11,744 bases of DNA from an uncultured bacterium (GTDB taxonomy: Bacteria > Bacillota > Clostridia > Lachnospirales > Lachnospiraceae), in contig CAMGRE010000065.1 of NCBI GenBank assembly GCA_946061355.1, positions 1 to 11,744 on the forward strand, given 5' to 3'. This document shows positions 7,942-11,744 of this stretch, piece by piece (position 1 is the stretch's first letter; each line of letters starts with the position of its first letter). The notes below the pieces were generated by a model, which saw only the letters and a program-made list of their open reading frames with translations, was not told where the DNA came from and ran no database searches. A program made the translations under genes and the position numbers.

Positions 7942-7970
7942 ATAATAGAAGATAATCAGGAAGAAATCAA
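7942..7970 (-). promoter_or_regulatory. Sigma-A-type promoter of pncB
   Basis: On the - strand, TTGATT (opposite 7965-7970) and TATTAT (opposite 7942-7947) are spaced by exactly 17 bases. They match 4/6 and 5/6 of the TTGACA/TATAAT consensus. Transcription would start near 7935, giving a leader of about 60 bases. Confidence 0.6.
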
Positions 7971-7976
7971 TAAAGG

Positions 7977-7998
7977 AAAAATTCTCCGGAGAATTTTT
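7977..7998. repeat. 22-base perfect palindrome (terminator of the small gene, or operator)
   Basis: AAAAATTCTCC followed by its exact reverse complement GGAGAATTTTT, with no spacer. As RNA it gives a nine-pair stem with loop CCGG. On the - strand it is followed by TTCCTTTATT, so it could end the transcript of the 8065-8256 gene, whose stop lies about 65 bases earlier. It also sits six bases upstream of the pncB -35 element, where a dimeric regulator could act. The rest of 7874-8064 holds only the pncB promoter and leader and no gene I can support. Confidence 0.55.
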
Positions 7999-8064
7999 AC
8001 TTTATAAGCGCAGTGCAATGTTGATTAAAGAAGGACAATGGACTTTTACTTAGAACAGCCATTC

Positions 8065-8256
8065 TTAAAGAACACTTGAGAAAGCAGCAAAACAAACTAA
8101 TGTTGCGCCTATGTATAGTAAAATTTTTGTTCTCATATTTACAAGCATAATATCTGTCCCGGTTATTTTCATGCGTAGCTTATACAAAGCATTTACTATG
8201 GTGACCCCACAAATAGCAGAAAAAATTAAAAGACATAACAACATAAAATCTGACAT
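8065..8256 (-). CDS. Small membrane protein with two transmembrane segments, unknown function
   Basis: I do not recognise this 63-residue protein. It begins MSDFMLLCLLIF and has two hydrophobic segments, at about 4-22 and 43-61, joined by a charged loop (YKLRMK...NMRTK) that suggests a helical hairpin. The start at 8256 is chosen because AGGAG (opposite 8264-8268) lies seven bases before it. A longer in-frame reading to 8304 would add 16 charged residues without such a site. The DNA is much richer in AT than the neighbours: my count gives 19 and 15 G/C in two 60-base stretches (8101-8160, 8221-8280), against 33 of 60 in an mfd stretch. It is divergent from the helix-turn-helix/kinase pair. 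It resembles small membrane proteins seen in accessory regions, but could be an orphan. Confidence 0.6.
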   Translation of the reverse strand: MSDFMLLCLLIFSAICGVTIVNALYKLRMKITGTDIMLVNMRTKILLYIGATLVCFAAFSSVL

Positions 8257-8413
8257 AACAATTCTCCTTTTCTCTTCAGTGTTTTTGGTTTTCTTTCTGA
8301 TCACGGGTATAGCCCTGTTTGTGTGAACAGCAGAAATAATATCTTAGATATTAAGTATATTGTTTAAGCGGGTTTAAAATCGACCGCTGGCAGCGTCCGT
8401 TTTGGGGCTTCTT

Positions 8414-8442
8414 ATTACAATTGTGGAAATACATGGTAAAAT
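8414..8442 (+). promoter_or_regulatory. Candidate promoter of the HTH-kinase operon
   Basis: ATTACA (8414-8419) and TAAAAT (8437-8442), spaced by 17 bases, match 4/6 and 5/6 of the sigma-A consensus. Transcription would start near 8449, about 28 bases before the start codon. The remainder of the divergent gap (8257-8476) is AT-rich and has a small inverted repeat, AATATC-TTA-GATATT at 8338-8352, that could be a regulator site. I saw no convincing promoter for the leftward gene. Confidence 0.45.
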
Positions 8443-8476
8443 ATACGCAAGTGAGCGGAATATGTAGGAGGTTTTC

Positions 8477-8905
8477 ATGGGGGCCATTACTGATAAAAAC
8501 ACGGAAGAACTGAAGAGGGCGGGAGATTTTGAAAAAGCAGATCTGACGGATATGCTGGATAAAAGCTTTGCCGAAGAATTTGATAAACTGGTGCTTTCCA
8601 AAGGCGTTACGACAAAATTTGTGATTGATAACAGCAGGATCAGTAAAACATATTTTAATGAACTGCGCAGACGTTCTTCCGATGTGAAACGAAAGAAAAT
8701 ATCGAGGAATCTCCTAATCGAGGTCTGCCTAACGATCAATGCAGAAAGAGAGGAATTGGATCATATCCTGAAATGTGCGTCCTACCAGCCCTTATATGCG
8801 AGAAACCGTGCTGACAGCTATATTTTGTGGGGATACTTGCATGGATTGAGTGGGGAAGAGATCAAGAACGGGTTGTATGAAAGACGGCTTTGGGATGATA
8901 TTTGA
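8477..8905 (+). CDS. Small helix-turn-helix (XRE-like) protein, partner of the adjacent kinase
   Basis: 142-residue soluble protein. Residues 43-66 (GVTTKFVIDNSRISKTYFNELRRR) have the form of a lambda-repressor-like helix-turn-helix: a helix, the turn NSRIS, then a recognition-type helix rich in Arg. After this come a basic stretch KRKKISRN, a helix LLIEVCLTINAEREELDHIL, and a tail YARNRADSYILWGYLHGLS that recalls the C-terminal part of XRE-like regulators in Clostridia (recalled pattern, not searched). About 25 acidic or polar N-terminal residues precede the domain. AGGAGG at 8466-8471, five bases from the ATG, is strong. The gene lies 33 bases upstream of the kinase, so the two probably form one operon. 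DNA binding and phosphorylation by the kinase are inference. The name of the family is not certain. Confidence 0.8.
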   Translation: MGAITDKNTEELKRAGDFEKADLTDMLDKSFAEEFDKLVLSKGVTTKFVIDNSRISKTYFNELRRRSSDVKRKKISRNLLIEVCLTINAEREELDHILKCASYQPLYARNRADSYILWGYLHGLSGEEIKNGLYERRLWDDI

Positions 8906-8938
8906 CGAATTCTTACAAAAGCAGGGAGATATGGTTTT

Positions 8939-10465
8939 ATGACACCGGAAAATATGCGGCTTCTGGAGAGAGATTACATACTGGGAGATAATCTTACTCC
9001 GGATAAAGAGAGTGCGGCTTTCATTGCTTATACAAATGATCCGGATGTTTCCTATATTTTAAAGGAACTTGACGGGCATAGTGTTCAGGTTTATCAAAGA
9101 CTTACAACACTTTCCAATCCTTTTGTGGCAAAAGTCTATGAGGTGAAGAAGTACGGAACGGCTTATATTGCCATTATGGAATTTGTCTATGGAAAGACAC
9201 TTACGGAATATGTGGACCATGAAGGAACGCTGCCCGAAAATCAGTCTCTGGAGCTGTGTGTTGAGCTTGCCGATGCGCTGATCGGCATACACCAGGCAGG
9301 CATTATTCACAAGGACATCACACCGAACAATCTGATGATCACCGATGAGGGCAGCCTGAAAGTCATTGATTTTGGCATTGCGAGGATTCCTGACGGTATC
9401 GGATCAAACGACACTACAATTTTGGGTACAAGAGGGTTTACGGCACCTGAGGTGCGCAGTGACATTCCGTCTTCTTACACGGCGGATATCTATTCGACAG
9501 GATGTGTGCTGAACTTCATGTTGACCGGACAGGATCCGGGGCTGAAAAGATATCAGGGAAAAAAGGGGATTGAAATGCTGCTTAAAGGGACGCTGGCAAT
9601 CGATCCCGATAACCGGTATCAGACAGCAGGACAGTTGAAAGCTGCTCTTAAGAGAGAAAAAGCGCTTTTAAAGCATAAATACAGACCGGACCTCGTTATC
9701 TTTCCTTATCGGAAAAGAAACCGGCAGTTTACAAAGCTGTATTGGATCCTGTCGGTTGCGCTTCTGATCTTGTGTGGATGCGTGTTTGCTATGTATTTGT
9801 ATCGTGACAATACGGCTTCTGCGACAGATATCACGCCAAAGAACGACAATGTTGTTCCGGAAAGAAGTGCAGAAACGGAGATTGCAGCAGGCAGAGAGGC
9901 TGTGCCGGTAACAGAAAAAGAGGTTGAGTCTGTAACAGACAAAGAATTTGAGCCGGCAAATGAATTAAACAGCTACAAACAGATTTATCCGGCGCCGGAA
10001 GAGGAGGAACTTCATTACAATGCAGCAGGATACCTCACGGATGAAGATGAGATCAGAAAAGTTTTCCTTTATGATGTACAGCCTCCGGACGACCGCCCTT
10101 TCCTTGAGCCGGTGAATGATGAATATATTCCTGTCTCGGTTCTGGGAACGGATTATCAGGAAGGCTCCGAATGCCTTAATGGCACATATGTGTCTGTCAC
10201 AGACAAAAACAAAAGTTGTGATATCAGCCTGGAAACCGGACTGTCGGAACTCAAACAGGAATACCGGTATGTCGGTCTGATTGAGAGTGAGAGTATACCA
10301 CTGTACAGTTGTTTTCTGTTTTTGTCTGGTGAAGGTGCAAATGTACCGGAAATCTATACGCACGGATACGATCTCGATTTCTTTTACCAGGAGAACGGAA
10401 TGCCGGCATTTTCTCTGATAAATTGGGACACCGGGGAAGTAGTGGACACTTATCGGCATGAATAG
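8939..10465 (+). CDS. Membrane Ser/Thr protein kinase with unrecognised extracellular domain
   Basis: 508 residues. Residues 13-240 form a Hanks-type kinase: Lys42 (YILKEL) for ATP, EFVYGKTL hinge, catalytic HKDITPNN at 124-131 (Asp126, Asn131), DFG at 144-146, APE at 169-171, and DIYSTGCVL in the F helix. The glycine loop (about 16-30) has lost its pattern and HRD is HKD. A basic segment (R258-R262) precedes one transmembrane helix at about 268-288, so the kinase faces the cytoplasm. Outside are an acidic Thr/Glu-rich linker (290-358, with VTEKEVESVTDKEFEP) and a C-terminal region (359-508) that I cannot assign. There are no PASTA repeats, so it is not a PrkC/Stk1 orthologue. AGGGAG at 8923-8928 lies 10 bases before the ATG. 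It is probably co-transcribed with the helix-turn-helix gene. I found no clear terminator after it. Confidence 0.88.
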   Translation: MTPENMRLLERDYILGDNLTPDKESAAFIAYTNDPDVSYILKELDGHSVQVYQRLTTLSNPFVAKVYEVKKYGTAYIAIMEFVYGKTLTEYVDHEGTLPENQSLELCVELADALIGIHQAGIIHKDITPNNLMITDEGSLKVIDFGIARIPDGIGSNDTTILGTRGFTAPEVRSDIPSSYTADIYSTGCVLNFMLTGQDPGLKRYQGKKGIEMLLKGTLAIDPDNRYQTAGQLKAALKREKALLKHKYRPDLVIFPYRKRNRQFTKLYWILSVALLILCGCVFAMYLYRDNTASATDITPKNDNVVPERSAETEIAAGREAVPVTEKEVESVTDKEFEPANELNSYKQIYPAPEEEELHYNAAGYLTDEDEIRKVFLYDVQPPDDRPFLEPVNDEYIPVSVLGTDYQEGSECLNGTYVSVTDKNKSCDISLETGLSELKQEYRYVGLIESESIPLYSCFLFLSGEGANVPEIYTHGYDLDFFYQENGMPAFSLINWDTGEVVDTYRHE

Positions 10466-10508
10466 GAGGCCGGATTGCGATAGATGGAACTTTTTCACAG
10501 ATATTCTC

Positions 10509-10538
10509 TTGACAATCGCGTAAGAACATTACTATAAT
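10509..10538 (+). promoter_or_regulatory. Consensus sigma-A promoter of ileS
   Basis: TTGACA (10509-10514) and TATAAT (10533-10538), both perfect, with an 18-base spacer. Transcription would start near 10545, right at the beginning of the T-box leader. The 43 bases between the kinase stop and this promoter hold nothing that I recognise. Confidence 0.85.
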
Positions 10539-10544
10539 ATTTTC

Positions 10545-10836
10545 CAGAGAAAAACAGTGACGAAGACAGTAGGTGTTTTCCAAACGTTACAGAGAGCCGG
10601 GGACGGTGTGATCCCGGTACAAGTAGGAGATCATTGAAAATCACTTCTGAGTTCCGGTGTTGAAAATGGAATGAGTAAATGCCGGCGGAGTTCCTCCGTT
10701 ATAGGAAGCCATATAAAACGGAACCGAGGAAACGGACAGACGGAAAATGTCAGTATCGAATCGGGAAAGGGAGTATGCGTAACGGGTGGTAGCAGGTAAA
10801 TTTTATCCCTGTCCTTTTACGGACAGGGATTTTTTT
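10545..10836 (+). promoter_or_regulatory. T-box leader of ileS, specifier ATC (isoleucine)
   Basis: Transcription-attenuation riboswitch that senses uncharged tRNA-Ile. Seen: stem I base GTGACGAAGA; distal motif AGAGAGC at 10591-10597 with GGTG at 10605-10608; specifier loop GAAAATCACTTCTGAG with the codon ATC at 10640-10642; GGAATGAGTA closing stem I near 10669-10678; and the antiterminator core GGGTGGTAGCAGG at 10784-10796. TGGT at 10787-10790 is complementary to the ACCA end of tRNA. In the antiterminator, GTAACGGG (10779-10786) can pair with CCTTTTAC (10813-10820) with one mismatch, and GCAGG (10792-10796) with CCTGT (10808-10812). This pairing excludes the terminator. Uncharged tRNA-Ile should thus permit ileS expression. 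Confidence 0.9.
10805..10836 (+). terminator. Intrinsic terminator of the ileS T-box
   Basis: ATCCCTGTCC (10805-10814), loop TTTTAC (10815-10820) and GGACAGGGAT (10821-10830) form a perfect ten-pair stem ending in seven T (10830-10836). Its 5' arm is shared with the antiterminator. Confidence 0.9.
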
Positions 10837-10911
10837 GCGTTACAATGAGCCGGGCGGAAATGCGAAGAGATTTCTTGAGTGCGCAGGCGTATAAAGAGTA
10901 AGGAGGCAAAA

Positions 10912-11744
10912 ATGTACAGGAAAGTATCAACAGATCTGAACTTCGTGGAACGTGAGAAGGACGTTGAGAAGTTCTGGAAAGAGAACGACATTTTCAAAAA
11001 GAGTATGGAGAACCGCAAGGAGGGTCCGACCTACACCTTTTATGACGGACCGCCGACTGCAAACGGCAAGCCGCACATCGGTCATGTCCTGACGCGTGTC
11101 ATCAAGGACATGATCCCCAGATATCGTACCATGAAGGGATATATGGTGCCACGTAAAGCCGGATGGGACACACACGGCCTGCCGGTCGAGCTGGAGGTTG
11201 AGAAGCTGTTGGGACTCGACGGCAAGGAGCAGATCGAGGAATACGGGCTGGATCCTTTCATCACGAAATGTAAGGAAAGTGTCTGGAAGTATAAGGGCAT
11301 GTGGGAAGATTTCTCCGGCACGGTAGGTTTCTGGGCAGATATGGATAATCCTTATGTCACCTATCATGATGATTTCATCGAGTCAGAGTGGTGGGCACTC
11401 AAACAGATCTGGGACAAGGGACTTCTGTACAAGGGCTTTAAGATCGTGCCTTACTGTCCGAGGTGCGGTACGCCGCTGTCTTCCCATGAGGTGGCGCAGG
11501 GATATAAGGCAGTCAAGGAACGCTCCGCGGTTGTGCGTTTCAAGGTGGTTGGAGAGGACGCGTATTTCCTCGCATGGACGACGACACCCTGGACGCTTCC
11601 GTCCAATGTGGCGCTCTGCGTGAATCCGGATGAGACATATGTCAAGGTAAAGGCGGCAGACGGTTATACTTATTACATGGCGCAGGCGTTGCTCGACAAG
11701 GTGCTCGGCAAGCTGGCGGATGAGGAGAACGGCAAGCCTGCTTA
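10912..11744 (+). CDS. ileS: Isoleucyl-tRNA synthetase, N-terminal part (cut by window end)
   Basis: Class I synthetase that charges tRNA-Ile in the cytoplasm (EC 6.1.1.5). Only the first 277 codons are present; a complete protein would be around 1000 residues. Seen: the signature GPPTANGKPHIGH with HIGH at 55-58; GWDTHGLPVE at 84-93; a zinc-type knuckle YCPRCGTPL with Cys182 and Cys185; and the start of the CP1 editing domain with WTTTPWTLPSN at 222-232, which clears valyl-tRNA. The FYDGPP and GWDTHGLPVE forms point to the eukaryote-like type 2 enzyme rather than type 1 (GWDCHGLP). AGGAGG at 10901-10906 lies five bases before the ATG. Expression is governed by the T-box upstream. The frame stays open to the last base. 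Confidence 0.95.
   Translation, partial: MYRKVSTDLNFVEREKDVEKFWKENDIFKKSMENRKEGPTYTFYDGPPTANGKPHIGHVLTRVIKDMIPRYRTMKGYMVPRKAGWDTHGLPVELEVEKLLGLDGKEQIEEYGLDPFITKCKESVWKYKGMWEDFSGTVGFWADMDNPYVTYHDDFIESEWWALKQIWDKGLLYKGFKIVPYCPRCGTPLSSHEVAQGYKAVKERSAVVRFKVVGEDAYFLAWTTTPWTLPSNVALCVNPDETYVKVKAADGYTYYMAQALLDKVLGKLADEENGKPA

Noticed and set aside
7871..7998. Niacin-responsive repressor operator before pncB
   Set aside because: I saw no site resembling the known niacin-repressor pattern. The 7977-7998 palindrome has a different sequence.
8028..8064. Short frame starting MLIKEGQW near 8029, considered as a gene remnant
   Set aside because: It has only about 11 codons with no ribosome binding site, and I could not link it to any family.
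8111..8326. 71-residue hydrophobic reading frame on the + strand, opposite the small membrane protein gene
   Set aside because: It has no Shine-Dalgarno sequence before its ATG, while the opposite frame has AGGAG at good spacing. Its hydrophobic look follows from being antisense to a membrane protein gene.
8939..10465. Kinase as a PrkC/Stk1 orthologue
   Set aside because: The outer part has no PASTA repeats and the neighbour is not a PP2C phosphatase or ribosome GTPase gene, as is usual for prkC.
9965..10498. 177-codon open frame on the - strand opposite the kinase outer domain
   Set aside because: There is no ribosome binding site or domain. The kinase frame is continuous from its catalytic domain to its stop.
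7977..10508. Mobile element carrying the kinase module
   Set aside because: There is no transposase, integrase, terminal inverted repeat pair or obvious direct repeat at the borders. Only base composition hints at acquisition.

Overview
The window reads as chromosomal DNA of a spore-forming Clostridia, most likely a Lachnospiraceae member. The basis is a GlgD-type partner subunit of glycogen synthesis, two sporulation regulators (SpoVG, SpoVT), strong AGGAGG ribosome binding sites, a T-box ahead of an isoleucyl-tRNA synthetase, and the recognisable style of the proteins. No database search was possible, so the family level is inference.

Positions 1-5607 hold a co-directional housekeeping block on the + strand: glgD, spoVG, a hairpin, pth and mfd. 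spoVT follows at 5788-6333 behind a candidate sigma-G promoter. The spoVG...pth...mfd...spoVT order matches the well-known Bacillus subtilis order (spoVG-glmU-prs-ctc-pth-fin-mfd-spoVT), but several intervening genes are missing. pth and mfd overlap by 14 bases.

Positions 6368-7970 hold a convergent pncB gene (NAD salvage) on the - strand. It shares a back-to-back terminator with spoVT and has a good promoter of its own.

Positions 7977-10465 are the accessory-looking part. They contain a 22-base perfect palindrome, a very AT-rich gene for a 63-residue protein with two membrane segments (- strand), and divergent from it a two-gene + strand unit. That unit encodes a small helix-turn-helix protein and a single-pass membrane Ser/Thr protein kinase. 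The kinase has a degenerate glycine loop, an HKD catalytic motif and an unrecognised outer domain. This is the most likely place in the window for an undescribed signalling system.

Positions 10509-11744 hold a consensus promoter, an isoleucine T-box leader (specifier ATC, terminator at 10805-10836) and the first 277 codons of ileS, cut by the window end.

I saw no tRNA, rRNA, CRISPR array, insertion sequence or attachment site. Every gap longer than about 150 bases is described in an entry below.
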